A DNA stretch of 64,000 nt, from positions 1,240,001-1,304,000 of the forward strand of contig NZ_JBEPSD010000001.1 of assembly GCF_040548735.1 (NCBI RefSeq). Reading direction: 5' to 3'. The notes under the pieces are model-generated. The model ran no database searches. It saw only the letters and a program-made list of their open reading frames with translations, and was not told the origin of the DNA. This DNA is from Rhodanobacter soli (GTDB lineage: Bacteria; Pseudomonadota; Gammaproteobacteria; Xanthomonadales; Rhodanobacteraceae). Shown here piece after piece: positions 18,714 to 28,019 of the stretch. How positions within the stretch are numbered: position 1 is the first letter of the stretch; the number at the start of each line of letters is the position of its first letter. The position numbers were made by a program, and so were the translations under genes.

Positions 18714-19001
18714 GGGCGGCTCTCCATGACCGGGTGTTCGGCCAGCAGTAGAGGCGGGTTAGCGACAAGGGTCCCCGCGATATGGTGTGAAGCGCAGGCG
18801 CACAGCCTGCACGACCCTTGTGAACCGCATGTGGCAACCTTGCCGCATCCGGAAGACCGCGGAGTATGCGGCAAAAGGAAAAGAAATTGAACCTGCCACA
18901 AGCGCTCAGGTTTGCCATAATGCCAAGCTTGCAAGGATGGTTCAGCGACGCGCATGGCGCGTGGCAACGACTGCCGCTGTAATGACAACCATCTGTAGGG
19001 G

Positions 19002-19703
19002 ATGATCGTGGCGCAACTCAAGTACCAGCTCCAACAGGCTTTTGAACGCTCGCAGGCCCCGCTCGGCTTCGCACCGGACCCGGCCGCGATGGAACGTTTC
19101 CTGGCGCTGTGCCATCGCCGGCGCTACCCGGGCAAGACCGCGATCATCCGTCCCGGCGACCCGGCCAATACCCTGTATTACGTGGTCGAGGGCTCGCTGG
19201 CGGTGTGCACCGAGGACGAGCAGGGACGCGAACTGATCCTTGCCTACATCAGCCGCGGCCAGTTCATCGGCGAGATGGGCCTGTTCGTGGAGCAGGCCCA
19301 GCGCGAGTCGATGGTGCGCACGCGCACCCCGTGCGAGATGGCCGAGGTCAGCTACGAGCGCCTGTTCCAGCTGATGGAAGGCCCGCTGCGCGAGGAATGC
19401 CCGAAGATCCTGTTCGCGATCGGCTCGCAGCTGACCAACCGTCTGCTGCGCACCTCGCGTCAGGTCAGCCGGATGGCCTTCATGGACGTCACCAACCGCA
19501 TCTCGCGCACCCTGCTCGACCTGTGCCAGGAGCCGGATTCGATGACCCACCCGGATGGCACCCAGATCCGCATCTCGCGCCAGGAAGTGAGCCGCATCGT
19601 GGGCTGCTCGCGCGAAATGGTCGGTCGCGTGCTCAAGCAGCTGGAGGAGCAGCGCATGATCGACGTCTCCGGCAAGACCATCGTGGTGCGCGGCACGCGC
19701 TGA
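19002..19703 (+). CDS. clp: Clp/CRP-family global transcription regulator
   Basis: This 233-residue protein has an N-terminal cyclic-nucleotide-binding domain (about 20-140, with GEMGLFVEQAQ) and a C-terminal Crp helix-turn-helix (SRQEVSRIVGCSREMVGRVL). The region RTRTPCEMAEVSYERL and the whole C-terminal half resemble Xanthomonas Clp more than E. coli CRP. At the position of the cAMP contacts R82-S83 the alignment by eye reads R-E, so cAMP binding is doubtful. Xanthomonas Clp is a c-di-GMP-responsive activator of virulence and exoenzyme genes. The speD and trp neighbours also match the Xanthomonas clp region. The start ATG at 19002 has AGGGG upstream; a GTG at 19008 is an alternative. Confidence 0.9.
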   Translation: MIVAQLKYQLQQAFERSQAPLGFAPDPAAMERFLALCHRRRYPGKTAIIRPGDPANTLYYVVEGSLAVCTEDEQGRELILAYISRGQFIGEMGLFVEQAQRESMVRTRTPCEMAEVSYERLFQLMEGPLREECPKILFAIGSQLTNRLLRTSRQVSRMAFMDVTNRISRTLLDLCQEPDSMTHPDGTQIRISRQEVSRIVGCSREMVGRVLKQLEEQRMIDVSGKTIVVRGTR

Positions 19704-19795
19704 CCCGCGCAGGGGCTCACCCTGTCGCCACCTGAACCGTCTTTTTACGAAGACTGGTCAAGGATGGCGCTCCGCCATCGGTTGCGAGACGACGC

Positions 19796-20539
19796 TTGGA
19801 TTACGGACAGTTCTTCATCTTTGTCGGTGTCGGCTTGCTCGCCCAACTGGTCGATGGCGCGCTGGGCATGGCCTACGGCCTGGTCTCCAACTCGATCCTG
19901 CTGGCGCTGGGCCTGCCGCCGGCGGTGGCCAGCGCCACCGTGCATACCGCCGAGGTATTCACCACCGGCGTTTCCGGCGCATCGCATGCCTGGTTCGGCA
20001 ACGTGCGCTGGAAACTGTTCTGGCAACTGGCCATTCCCGGTGCGATCGGCGGCATCCTCGGCGCGACCTTCCTGGCCAGCGTGCCGGGCGAGGCGATCCG
20101 TCCCTGGGTCAATGCCTACCTGCTGATCCTCGGCACGATGGTGCTGTTGCGCGCCTTCGGCAAGCGGCTGACCCGCCACCAGGTACAGCACAGCGGCGTG
20201 CTGGGCTTCTTCGCCGGGCTGCTCGACGCGATCGGCGGCGGCGGCTGGGGGCCGCTGGCCACCAGCACCCTGATCGCGCGCGGCGGCGGCGTGCGCAGCA
20301 CGATCGGCTCGGTCAACGCCGCCGAATTCGTGGTGACGGTCTGCGTCTCCGCCACCCTGGTCTGGCATGTCGGCGCCGGCCATTGGCCGATCGTGCTCGG
20401 CCTGCTCACGGGCGGCGTGATCGCCGCGCCGTTCGCAGCCTGGCTGGTGCGCCACCTGCCCGAGCACGCCGTGATGGCCGCCGTGGGCAGCCTGATCGTG
20501 CTGATCAGCCTGAGCCAGCTGGCGCAGGCGCTGCTCTAG
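19796..20539 (+). CDS. TSUP (TauE/SafE) family membrane permease
   Basis: This 247-residue protein has about eight hydrophobic helices and the TauE/SafE signature of two repeated halves (LAQLVDGALGMAYGLVSNSI and LLDAIGGGGWGPLATSTLI). Family members move sulfite, sulfonates, or other small organic anions across the inner membrane; the substrate here is not evident. The start is TTG at 19796, just before the first hydrophobic helix. It follows clp by 92 nt on the same strand. Confidence 0.88.
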   Translation: MDYGQFFIFVGVGLLAQLVDGALGMAYGLVSNSILLALGLPPAVASATVHTAEVFTTGVSGASHAWFGNVRWKLFWQLAIPGAIGGILGATFLASVPGEAIRPWVNAYLLILGTMVLLRAFGKRLTRHQVQHSGVLGFFAGLLDAIGGGGWGPLATSTLIARGGGVRSTIGSVNAAEFVVTVCVSATLVWHVGAGHWPIVLGLLTGGVIAAPFAAWLVRHLPEHAVMAAVGSLIVLISLSQLAQALL

Positions 20540-20571
20540 GCGCGCGCCGCGCGCCGATCACGCGATGGCGC

Positions 20572-21258
20572 TCAGAACCATTCGACGCGGGTGATCGCGC
20601 GGCCCAGCGCCTTCTCGACTTTCTTGCACAGCGCGGGCGTGCCATTGACCAGCACCGCCTCGGCGGCCAGCTTCAGCATCGCCGCGTCATACATGGAATC
20701 GCCGTACGCCACCTGCCATTCGCTGAGTCCGTGCCGGGCCAGCGATTGCACCTTGCGGCGGCCCACGTTGTGCCACAGCGGCCGCATGCCGAGCCAGCCC
20801 GGGCGCAACTGCGAGGCGACGATCTCCAGGTTGGTCAGGCCCAGCTGCTGCATGATCCCGCTGACCAGGGTGTGTTCGCAGCCGGTCACCACGATGACCC
20901 GGTCGCCCTGCGCCTGGTGCCGGCGCAACGCCTGCAGGCCGTCGCGGCAGAACTGCTTCGGCCGCCGCGCCAGGGCGGCGGCGAATGCATTCGCGGCAAC
21001 CTGGTAGCCCTGCTCGCCCAGCCCCAGCAGTGCGATGCGCACCAGCGTGTGCATCGGCAGGCGGCGCGAGAACGGCAGCTGCAACAGCAGCAGCGGCGTG
21101 CTCAGCAGCGCCAGCAGGCGGCGCCACCACGAGCAGCGGTAACGCTCGCGCATGAACAGGTAGAACGAATCGCCGCGGATCAGCACGCCGTCGAAATCGA
21201 ACAGCACCACGCGCGGCAATGCCGCGTCCGCCGGCGCCAGCGCTTCCTGTTCCGGCAT
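20572..21258 (-). CDS. HAD-family (class IB-like) phosphatase
   Basis: This protein of 228 residues has HAD motif I VLFDFDGVLIRGDS (near residues 18-31), motif II in VIVVTGCEHTLVSG and motif IV VAYGDSMYDAAML, giving the DxD nucleophile pair and the Mg-binding Asp. Two hydrophobic stretches after motif I suggest a cap insertion or membrane contact. The layout resembles HAD-IB enzymes such as phosphoserine or lysophosphatidic/glycerophosphate phosphatases, but the substrate is not known. ATG 21258 is used; a GTG at 21267 overlapping the trpC stop (GTGA) would add three residues and would couple it to trpC. Confidence 0.85.
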   Translation of the reverse strand: MPEQEALAPADAALPRVVLFDFDGVLIRGDSFYLFMRERYRCSWWRRLLALLSTPLLLLQLPFSRRLPMHTLVRIALLGLGEQGYQVAANAFAAALARRPKQFCRDGLQALRRHQAQGDRVIVVTGCEHTLVSGIMQQLGLTNLEIVASQLRPGWLGMRPLWHNVGRRKVQSLARHGLSEWQVAYGDSMYDAAMLKLAAEAVLVNGTPALCKKVEKALGRAITRVEWF

Positions 21259-21263
21259 CACGG

Positions 21264-22058
21264 TCACGGGATCGAGAACAGCCGTCGCAGTTCGGCACCC
21301 GGGTCTTCGGCGCGCATGAACGCCTCGCCGACCAGGAACGCCTGGATGCCGCCCTCGCGCAGGCGCGCCACGTCTTCCGGCGTATGGATGCCGGATTCGG
21401 CCACCAGCACGCGGTCGTACTCGACCCGTTCCTGCAGGGCCAGCGAAGTCTCCAGCGAGGTCTCGAAGTTGCGCAGGTTGCGGTTGTTCACGCCGATCAG
21501 CGGCACCGGCAACGCCATCGCGCGCTCCAGCTCCTCCTCGTCGTGCACCTCGCACAGCACGTCCAGGTCGAGTTCCGCGGCCAGCAGCGACAGCTGCAGC
21601 AGCACGTCGTCGTCCAGCGCCGAGACGATCAGCAGGACGCAGTCGGCGCCGATCGCGCGCGCCTCGTACACCTGGTACGCGTCGATGATGAAGTCCTTGC
21701 GCAGCACCGGCAGCGAGCACGCCTCGCGCGCCTGCTGCAGGAACGCCTCGCTGCCCTGGAAAAAGTCGCTGTCGGTCAGCACCGACAGGCACGCCGCGCC
21801 GGCGGCCGCGTAGCTCTTCGCGATTGCGGCCGGGTCGAAATCCGTGCGGATCAGTCCCTTGCTCGGGCTGGCCTTCTTCACCTCGGCGATCACCGCCGGC
21901 AGGCCGGCGTCGATCTTCGCCTCGATCGCCGCGGCGAAACCGCGGGTGCCGGGCAGGTCCGCGATGCGCGCGATCAGTTCGGCCTCCGGCAGCCGGGCCC
22001 GGCGTTCGGCAACCTCTTCCGCCTTGCGGGCAAGAATGCGATTGAGAATGTCAGTCAT
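21264..22058 (-). CDS. trpC: Indole-3-glycerol phosphate synthase
   Basis: This 264-residue TIM-barrel enzyme closes the indole ring in tryptophan synthesis. Conserved parts are [14 protein letters not shown] at the start, [18 protein letters not shown] (catalytic Lys and substrate site), [13 protein letters not shown] and [15 protein letters not shown], ending with [13 protein letters not shown]. It is the third gene of trpG-trpD-trpC, 90 nt after trpD. It is monofunctional, not fused to trpF. Confidence 0.96.
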   Translation of the reverse strand: MTDILNRILARKAEEVAERRARLPEAELIARIADLPGTRGFAAAIEAKIDAGLPAVIAEVKKASPSKGLIRTDFDPAAIAKSYAAAGAACLSVLTDSDFFQGSEAFLQQAREACSLPVLRKDFIIDAYQVYEARAIGADCVLLIVSALDDDVLLQLSLLAAELDLDVLCEVHDEEELERAMALPVPLIGVNNRNLRNFETSLETSLALQERVEYDRVLVAESGIHTPEDVARLREGGIQAFLVGEAFMRAEDPGAELRRLFSIP

Positions 22059-22148
22059 GGCATCTCACTGGTGGTGTGGGAGCGCATCCCATGCGCGACA
22101 AGAGCACCGGCGCACCGGGCCGCGGCAGCTTCGCGCACCATGTACGCC

Positions 22149-23207
22149 TTACTGCGGATTGGCAAGCCGTCGGGTGGCCGCCACGAAGGCCTGCATTTTC
22201 GCATGCGCGGCGCCGCTGGCAATCGTGGCGCGGGCAAGATCGATGCCTTCGCCGATCGAAGCGGCCACGTCGGCCGTGTACAGCGCCGCGCCGGCGTTCA
22301 GACAAACGATGTCGTGCGCCACGCCGTGGCGCCCCTGCAGCACCTCCAGCAGCATCGTCTTCGACTCGTGCGCATTTTCCACGCGCAGATTACGGCTGGA
22401 CGCCATCGCCAGGCCGAAATCCTCCGGCTCCACTTCGTACTCGCGCACCACGCCATCGCGCAATTCGCCGACCAGGGTCGCCGCGCCCAGCGAAATCTCG
22501 TCCAGCCCGTCGCGGCCCCACACCACCAGCGCATGCCGCGCGCCGAGTTGCTGCAGCGCGCGCACCTGGATGCCGACCAGGTCGGGATGGAACACGCCCA
22601 TCAAGATGTTCGGCGCGCCGGCCGGGTTGGTCAACGGGCCGAGGATGTTGAACAGCGTGCGCACGCCCATTTCCTTGCGCACCGGCGCCACCACCTTCAT
22701 CGCCGGATGGTGGTTCGGCGCGAACATGAAGCCGATGTCGGTCTCGGCCATGCACACGGCCACCTGCGCAGGCGACAGCTCGATCGCCGCGCCGAGCGCC
22801 TCCAGCACGTCGGCGCTGCCGGACTTCGACGATACGCTGCGCCCGCCGTGCTTGGCGATGCGTGCACCGGCCGCCGCCGCCACGAACATCGCCGTGGTGG
22901 AGATGTTGAAGCTGGACGAACCGTCGCCGCCGGTGCCCACGATATCGACGAAGTGCGCGTGCGGCGGCGCGTCCACCTTCGCCGACAGCTCGCGCATCAC
23001 CCGCGCCGCGCCGGTGATCTCGCCCACCGTTTCCTTCTTCACGCGCAGGCCGGTGATGATCGCCGCGGTCATCAGCGGACTCACCTCGCCGTTCATGATC
23101 TGGCGCATCAGCGCGATCATCTCGTCATGGAAGATCTCGCGATGCTCGATCGTGCGCTGCAGGGCTTCCTGTGGCGTGATGGTGATCGCGCGGGCGTGGC
23201 CGTTCAT
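22149..23207 (-). CDS. trpD: Anthranilate phosphoribosyltransferase
   Basis: This 352-residue enzyme joins anthranilate to [23 protein letters not shown] and [21 protein letters not shown] (PRPP and anthranilate sites) and [13 protein letters not shown] are diagnostic. The usual KHGNR is KHGGR here, a minor substitution. Its ATG (23207) overlaps the trpG stop, so trpG and trpD are coupled but not fused as in E. coli. Confidence 0.96.
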   Translation of the reverse strand: MNGHARAITITPQEALQRTIEHREIFHDEMIALMRQIMNGEVSPLMTAAIITGLRVKKETVGEITGAARVMRELSAKVDAPPHAHFVDIVGTGGDGSSSFNISTTAMFVAAAAGARIAKHGGRSVSSKSGSADVLEALGAAIELSPAQVAVCMAETDIGFMFAPNHHPAMKVVAPVRKEMGVRTLFNILGPLTNPAGAPNILMGVFHPDLVGIQVRALQQLGARHALVVWGRDGLDEISLGAATLVGELRDGVVREYEVEPEDFGLAMASSRNLRVENAHESKTMLLEVLQGRHGVAHDIVCLNAGAALYTADVAASIGEGIDLARATIASGAAHAKMQAFVAATRRLANPQ

Positions 23208-23800
23208 GCCACCGCCTTTAGCGGCTTTCCGAGGAAATTGCGCAGCAGGTCGTGGCCGTGCTGAGTCAGGATCGACTCGGGGTGGAACTGCACGCCCTCG
23301 ACCGCCAGCGTCTTGTGGCGCAGGCCCATGATCTCGTCGATCGAGCCGTCCGGGTTTTCCGTCCACGCGGTGATTTCCAGGCAATCCGGCAGCGACGACT
23401 GCTCCACCACCAGCGAGTGGTAGCGCGTGGCCTCGAACGGATTCGGCAGGCCGGCAAACACGCCCTGCCCGTGATGGATCACCGGCGACGTCTTGCCGTG
23501 CATGATCCGCTTCGCACGGATCACCTTGCCGCCGAACACCTGGCCGATCGCCTGGTGGCCCAGGCATACGCCGAACACCGGGATCTCGCCGGCCAGCTCG
23601 CGCAGCACGTCCAGCGACACGCCCGAATCATCCGGCGTGCCTGGCCCCGGCGAGATCATGATGTGCGAGGGCTTGAGCGCGCGGATGCCGGCCACGTCCA
23701 GCGCATCGTTGCGCACCACCCTGACCGCCTGCCCCAACTCGCCCAGGTACTGCACGAGGTTGTAGGTGAAGCTGTCGTAGTTGTCGATCATCAGCAGCAT
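23204..23800 (-). CDS. trpG: Anthranilate synthase component II (glutamine amidotransferase)
   Basis: This 198-residue class I amidotransferase supplies ammonia to TrpE. The catalytic triad is C79 ([12 protein letters not shown]), H173 and E175 (QFHPESILT). The N-terminus [20 protein letters not shown] is typical. It may also serve para-aminobenzoate synthase (PabA role), as no separate pabA is visible. It heads trpGDC; trpE lies ~37 kb away in the same orientation. Confidence 0.96.
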   Translation of the reverse strand: MLLMIDNYDSFTYNLVQYLGELGQAVRVVRNDALDVAGIRALKPSHIMISPGPGTPDDSGVSLDVLRELAGEIPVFGVCLGHQAIGQVFGGKVIRAKRIMHGKTSPVIHHGQGVFAGLPNPFEATRYHSLVVEQSSLPDCLEITAWTENPDGSIDEIMGLRHKTLAVEGVQFHPESILTQHGHDLLRNFLGKPLKAVA

Positions 23801-23836
23801 GGCGCGCCTTGCGGGACATGACGGCGCAGCGCGCCG

Positions 23837-23858
23837 GGCACGGCATTATAGCCGTGCC
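23837..23858 (-). promoter_or_regulatory. trpGDC promoter -10 inside a perfect inverted repeat
   Basis: GGCACGGC and GCCGTGCC (8 bp each) flank ATTATA, which on the minus strand is an exact TATAAT -10. The matching -35 position (GGAACC) is poor. The start would be ~38 nt before the trpG ATG, leaving no room for a leader peptide. The palindrome centred on the -10 looks like a repressor site or an RNA hairpin at the very 5' end; which one is not decidable from sequence. Confidence 0.5.
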
Positions 23859-23908
23859 GTCCGCCCCGGTTCCGCCAGCGGCGCCAGCCGCACCCGCCAG
23901 GCCCCTGC

Positions 23909-25147
23909 TCAGGCGGTATCGCGCCGCGACTGTCGCGCCACCACGCTGGTGGCGGTGAGGTCGCCGGTGACGTTGCCCAGCGTGGCCAGCGCGTCGGGGA
24001 TGGTGTCGACCGCCAGCATCAGGCCCAGCGGGCTGAGCGGCAGGCCCATCGCCTGCGCCACCGGCAGGTTGGTGGCGATGAAGGTGACCTGGCCCGGCAG
24101 GCCGACCGAGCCCAGGCTGATCACCACCGCCAGCAGCGCGCCGGCGAGCAGCTGCGCGGTGGACAGGTCGATGCCGTAGGCCCAGGCGATGAACACCGCC
24201 GAGGTGACGTACTGCACCGGACTGGTCAGGCGGAACAGGCTCACCGCCATCGGCAGCACCAGCGCGGCGACCTGCTTCGGGTAGCCGAGCCGGCGGTCGG
24301 CACTTTCCAGCATCGCCGGCAACGAGGCCAGCGAGGACTGCGTGCTGATCGCCACCACCTGCGCCGGCACCAGCGCCAGCGCGAAACGGCGCAACCGCTC
24401 GCCGCCGAAGGCCACCGCCAGCGGCAGCATCATCACGGTGACCGCCAGGTACAGCAGGCACTCCACCAGCACGTACACGCCGAGCGCGCTGAGCATGCCC
24501 AGGCCCGAACGCGCGCACACCGAAAGGATCAGCGCGAACACGCCCAGCGGCGCGATCCACAGCACCCAGCGCACGATCACGATCATCGCGTCGGCGATCG
24601 CCTGGAAGAACTCCATCAGCAGCGCGCGCCGCGCCGGTGCGATCCGGGTCAGCGCGAAACCGAGGAACAGCGCGAACACCACCAGCGGCAGCATCGCGCT
24701 CTGCGCCGCGGCCATGATCGCATTGCTGGGCACGATCGCGACCAGCGTATCGATCCAGTTCACCGGCGCCGCCTGCGCGGCCGCAGGCATGCTGGCATGA
24801 TCGAGCGCGGCGACCAGCGCCGGATTGTGCGGGAACAGCGAAAACACCAGCGGCGCGGCCAGCGCCGCGAACACCGCGCCGCCGGTCAGCACCACGATGA
24901 ACACCACGATCGCGCGCCGCGCGATGCGGCCCGAGGCGGCCGCGTCGGTGGCGGTGTTGACGCCCACCACCACCAGCGCCAGCACCAGCGGCACCACGGT
25001 CATCTGCAGCGCGTTCAGCCACAGCTTGCCGATCGGCTGCGCCACGTTGGCCACCTGCAACGCCACGCTTTCGTTCCAGCCGGCCAGCAGCAGGCCGATC
25101 AGCGCGCCGGTGGCCAGCCCGACCAGAACCCGGGTGGTCGCACTCAC
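23909..25147 (-). CDS. Dicarboxylate/amino acid:cation symporter (DAACS family)
   Basis: This 412-residue membrane protein belongs to the SDF/glutamate transporter family. It has six to eight hydrophobic helices, a serine-containing hairpin-1 loop (STQSSLASLPAML) and the conserved SVGLPGQVTFIATNLPVAQA hairpin-2 region. Members import glutamate, aspartate, C4-dicarboxylates, serine or similar with Na+ or H+. The start is GTG at 25147, overlapping the stop of the L,D-transpeptidase-like gene (GTGA), so it is probably the last gene of the murein-peptide arm starting at the DUF819 gene. In that setting glutamate or alanine released in the periplasm is a likely substrate (inference). Confidence 0.88.
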   Translation of the reverse strand: MSATTRVLVGLATGALIGLLLAGWNESVALQVANVAQPIGKLWLNALQMTVVPLVLALVVVGVNTATDAAASGRIARRAIVVFIVVLTGGAVFAALAAPLVFSLFPHNPALVAALDHASMPAAAQAAPVNWIDTLVAIVPSNAIMAAAQSAMLPLVVFALFLGFALTRIAPARRALLMEFFQAIADAMIVIVRWVLWIAPLGVFALILSVCARSGLGMLSALGVYVLVECLLYLAVTVMMLPLAVAFGGERLRRFALALVPAQVVAISTQSSLASLPAMLESADRRLGYPKQVAALVLPMAVSLFRLTSPVQYVTSAVFIAWAYGIDLSTAQLLAGALLAVVISLGSVGLPGQVTFIATNLPVAQAMGLPLSPLGLMLAVDTIPDALATLGNVTGDLTATSVVARQSRRDTA

Positions 25148-25923
25148 TGCGCGGCATCCGCGGCGGCGAGCGCCGGCAGTTGCCAGTCGGCGCGCAGCCG
25201 CTCGTACTCGGCCTGCGGCAGCAGCACGAAGACCGGATGCTGCTGCGGCTTCAACCAGGCCAGCAGCGACTCCATCACCGCCGGCGTCATGGCAGTACAG
25301 CCGGTGGTGGCGTCGGTGGGCGACTTCCACAGGTGCGCGAAGATGCAGCTGCCGCCCTGCGGCGCCGCCTGCGCGTTGTGCTCGATCACGAAGCCAAGCC
25401 TGTAGCGCTGGTCGCCGTTCGCGTGCAGGTCGCGTCGCATCGGTTCGCTGGAGCCCTTCACCGCGTCGGCGCCGACCACGTTCGCGTCGACGATGCGGTT
25501 GTACTGTGCCGTGCCGCTGACATCCATGCAGTAATCGGTGGCGCTGAGCGCGCGGTACGGCAGCGCAGTGGCCGCGTGCGCGGCGTAGCCGAACGCCTCG
25601 CCGATGCGGAATACGCCGGCCGGGCTGCGGCCGTCGCCTTCGCGCTTGAGCGGCCCGCCATGCTGCGGCGCGTTCAGGCCCAGGCCCCAGGCGGCGCCGC
25701 TCTTGCCGATGGTCACCGGCACGGCGGCGCGCACTTCACGCCAGCCGTCGCCGTCGCGCGCGAAGGTGCGCAGGGTGCCATGGTTCGCGTTCCAGCCGGC
25801 GGTGGTGACCAGCACCAGCTGGCGGGCGTCGTGCCAGGGCGTGGTCGCCGCGCCGGCGTGCGCGGCTCCGGCAAGCGTGATGGCAAACATCAGCGGGGCA
25901 AGGGTGCGGCGGCGAACAGTCAT
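25144..25923 (-). CDS. Exported L,D-transpeptidase (YkuD-like) family protein
   Basis: This 259-residue protein has a clear signal peptide (RRRTLAPLMFAITLAGAAHA) cleaved near residue 24. The YkuD-type catalytic pair is seen as H197 (IFAHLWK) and C209 (ATTGCTAM), a shortened version of the HX14-17[S/T]HGC motif. Such proteins form or cut L,D bonds between stem peptides or attach proteins to murein; this subgroup is uncharacterised. It lies 90 nt after the RpiR gene and overlaps the symporter gene, placing it in the murein-peptide locus. The ATG at 25923 is chosen because it gives the signal peptide; an upstream in-frame start would add 12 residues. Confidence 0.82.
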   Translation of the reverse strand: MTVRRRTLAPLMFAITLAGAAHAGAATTPWHDARQLVLVTTAGWNANHGTLRTFARDGDGWREVRAAVPVTIGKSGAAWGLGLNAPQHGGPLKREGDGRSPAGVFRIGEAFGYAAHAATALPYRALSATDYCMDVSGTAQYNRIVDANVVGADAVKGSSEPMRRDLHANGDQRYRLGFVIEHNAQAAPQGGSCIFAHLWKSPTDATTGCTAMTPAVMESLLAWLKPQQHPVFVLLPQAEYERLRADWQLPALAAADAAQ

Positions 25924-26013
25924 CAGCTTTCCATCCAATAGGTGAGCGTCACGCAACAAGTGTGGGAGTCCGCCAGGGAATGTTGTTCCTGCCCCGATTC
26001 CCGATTCCCGTAG

Positions 26014-26871
26014 CTAGGGCTCCAGCATCAGCTGGATGCGGTCGAGGTTGGCCAGCAGTTGCGCGTGGCGATCGTCGTGGCCTTCGCACAGTTGCACGAA
26101 CACGCCGTCGAGCAGGTGCTGCAGCGCCGATTGGTACAGCAGCGGCTGGACGTACGGCAGCTCGTCGTGCGCGGATACCACCAGGGCAAGGTCGGCCAGC
26201 GCGCGCAGCGGGTTGGCGGTGTGCCGCGTCACCGTGATCACCTGGCCGCGGCGCTCGCGGAAGTAGCGTGCGATCTTGCACAGCGCCGGATGGTTGCCGT
26301 GCTCGGAGAACACCAGCAGCACGTCGCCGGCGCTGGCCGCGGAGACGTTCGCGGTCATCCGCGCGGTGTCGAAGTTGTGCACGGTGAGGATGCCCAGCAG
26401 CGACAGCTTCAGCGCGAAGCCGCGCGCGTGGATGTCGTCCTCGCCCAACCCGATGATGAACACCTTGCCGGCACGGCCGGCCTGCTCGATCGCGTCCGCC
26501 ACGGCGTGGAGGGTTTCCGGCGGGTTGATCAGCCGGGTCGCTTCCTCGGCCTCGGACTTGCGCCGCCACAGGTTGCCGGCGGACGCCCCGCCGCCTTCGC
26601 CGCCGCTCGCCTCCGCGACCTGCGGCGTGTCGCCGTTGTCGGCACGCGCGATCGCCTCGCCGACCGAATACTTCAGGTCCGGATAACCCTTGAAGCCCAG
26701 CTTCTGGGTGAACTTGACCACGCTGGACTGGCTGATCCCCAGCGCGTTGGCCAGTTGCTGCGAGGAGTAGTCGCGCAGCAGCTGCGCGTTCTCCAGGATG
26801 AAGTCGGCGATGCGCCGCTCCACTGCCGACATCTGGTCGCGTTCCGAACGGATTTTGACCAGCGGCGACAT
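26014..26871 (-). CDS. RpiR-family transcriptional regulator (HTH + SIS)
   Basis: This 285-residue protein has an N-terminal HTH_6 domain (about 1-77; YSSQQLANALGISQSSVVKFTQKLGF is the recognition unit) and a C-terminal SIS sugar-phosphate-binding domain (about 125-260; VFIIGLGEDDIHARGFALKL and EHGNHPAL). RpiR regulators sense phosphosugars; MurR in E. coli senses MurNAc-6-P. A Gly/Ala-rich linker separates the domains. Its start overlaps the epimerase stop (TGATG), so it is in the same transcript. It probably controls the two divergent arms of the murein-peptide locus, possibly sensing a MurNAc- or GlcNAc-phosphate (inference). Confidence 0.92.
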   Translation of the reverse strand: MSPLVKIRSERDQMSAVERRIADFILENAQLLRDYSSQQLANALGISQSSVVKFTQKLGFKGYPDLKYSVGEAIARADNGDTPQVAEASGGEGGGASAGNLWRRKSEAEEATRLINPPETLHAVADAIEQAGRAGKVFIIGLGEDDIHARGFALKLSLLGILTVHNFDTARMTANVSAASAGDVLLVFSEHGNHPALCKIARYFRERRGQVITVTRHTANPLRALADLALVVSAHDELPYVQPLLYQSALQHLLDGVFVQLCEGHDDRHAQLLANLDRIQLMLEP

Positions 26872-27968
26872 CAGGCTTCGATCCTCTCCAATCCGCGGAT
26901 CTCGCGGATGCCTAGTCCGGGGGCGTCCGTCACCGAGATTTCCGACTCGTTGAAGATTACCCCACCGTCGACCGGATTGAACTGGCACAGCGACGGGCCG
27001 TCCAGGTCGATCTTGGTGATCACGTTCGACTTCGCCACCGCCACGTGCACCGCCGCGGCCACGCTGATGCTGGTTTCCAGCATGCAGCCGATCATGCACT
27101 CGATGCCGTGCATGCCGGCGATGTCGGCGATGCGGATCGCGTTGGAGATGCCGCCGGTCTTCATCAGCTTGATGTTGATGATGTCGGCCGCGCGCAGGCG
27201 GATCAGCTCGATCACCTCCATCGGGCCGAACACGCTCTCGTCGGCCATCACCGGCGTGTGCACGCGCTCGGTGACGTAGCGCATGCCGGCCAGGTCGCGC
27301 GCCTTCACCGGCTGCTCGATCAGCTCCAGCTTGATGCCGGCATCCTCCAGCGTCTGCAGCGCGTACACCGCCTGCTTGGCGGTCCAGCCCTGGTTCGCGT
27401 CCAGCCGCAGCAGCGCGCGCCCTTCCACCGCGGCGTAGATCGCCTTGACCCGCTCGATGTCGACGCCGATGTCCTTGCCCACCTTGATCTTCAGCGACTC
27501 GAAACCGCGTTCCACCGCGGAGACCGAGTCGGCCACCATCTTGTCGATGTAGTCGACGCTGATGGTGATGTCGGTGGTGATCACCGGGTCGCCGCCGCCG
27601 AGAAGCTTGTACAGCGGCGCGCTGTAGAGCTGGCCCCACAGGTCGTACACCGCGATCTCCACCGCCGCCTTGGCGCTGGTGTTCTTCTCCATCGAGGACT
27701 GGATCAGCTGGGTGAGGTGGTTGAGGTCGGCGATGTCCTGGCCGATCAGCCGCGGCGAGATGTAGTGGCGGATCGCGTCGATGATCGAGCCGTGGGTATC
27801 GCCGGTGATTACCGCAGTGGCCGGCGCCTCGCCGTAACCGACCTGGCCCGAGTCGGTATGCACCATCACCACGATGTCCTCCACCATGTTGACCGTGCGC
27901 AGCGCCGTCTTGAACGGGGTCTTCAGCGGCACCCGCAGCATGCCGAACTGGATGTCGGTGATTTTCAT
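26871..27968 (-). CDS. Dipeptide epimerase (L-Ala-D/L-Glu epimerase type, enolase superfamily)
   Basis: This 365-residue cytoplasmic enzyme belongs to the muconate-lactonizing subgroup. The catalytic bases are K160/K162 (SLKIKVGKD) and K267 (INIKLMKTGG). Metal ligands are D190 (RLDAN), E218 (IEQP) and D243 (ADES). The substrate-defining D321-L-D323 (KIDLDGPSL), which binds the dipeptide amino group in E. coli YcjG and B. subtilis YkfB, is present. It would turn murein-derived L-Ala-D-Glu into L-Ala-L-Glu so that ordinary peptidases can use it. ATG 27968 has AAGG at proper spacing; a TTG at 27974 is an alternative. The NlpC/P60 gene 51 nt upstream mirrors the ykfB-ykfC pair. Confidence 0.93.
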   Translation of the reverse strand: MKITDIQFGMLRVPLKTPFKTALRTVNMVEDIVVMVHTDSGQVGYGEAPATAVITGDTHGSIIDAIRHYISPRLIGQDIADLNHLTQLIQSSMEKNTSAKAAVEIAVYDLWGQLYSAPLYKLLGGGDPVITTDITISVDYIDKMVADSVSAVERGFESLKIKVGKDIGVDIERVKAIYAAVEGRALLRLDANQGWTAKQAVYALQTLEDAGIKLELIEQPVKARDLAGMRYVTERVHTPVMADESVFGPMEVIELIRLRAADIINIKLMKTGGISNAIRIADIAGMHGIECMIGCMLETSISVAAAVHVAVAKSNVITKIDLDGPSLCQFNPVDGGVIFNESEISVTDAPGLGIREIRGLERIEA

Positions 27969-28019
27969 GGGCAAGCCTTCATGGAATCTGTGTCCTTTTT
28001 CTTCTTGGTGCAGGCGCGC

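Noticed and set aside
18781..18840. TGTGA half-sites that could be Clp/CRP operators in the speD-clp gap
   Set aside because: No TGTGA-N6-TCACA pairing at correct spacing was found; isolated pentamers are expected by chance.
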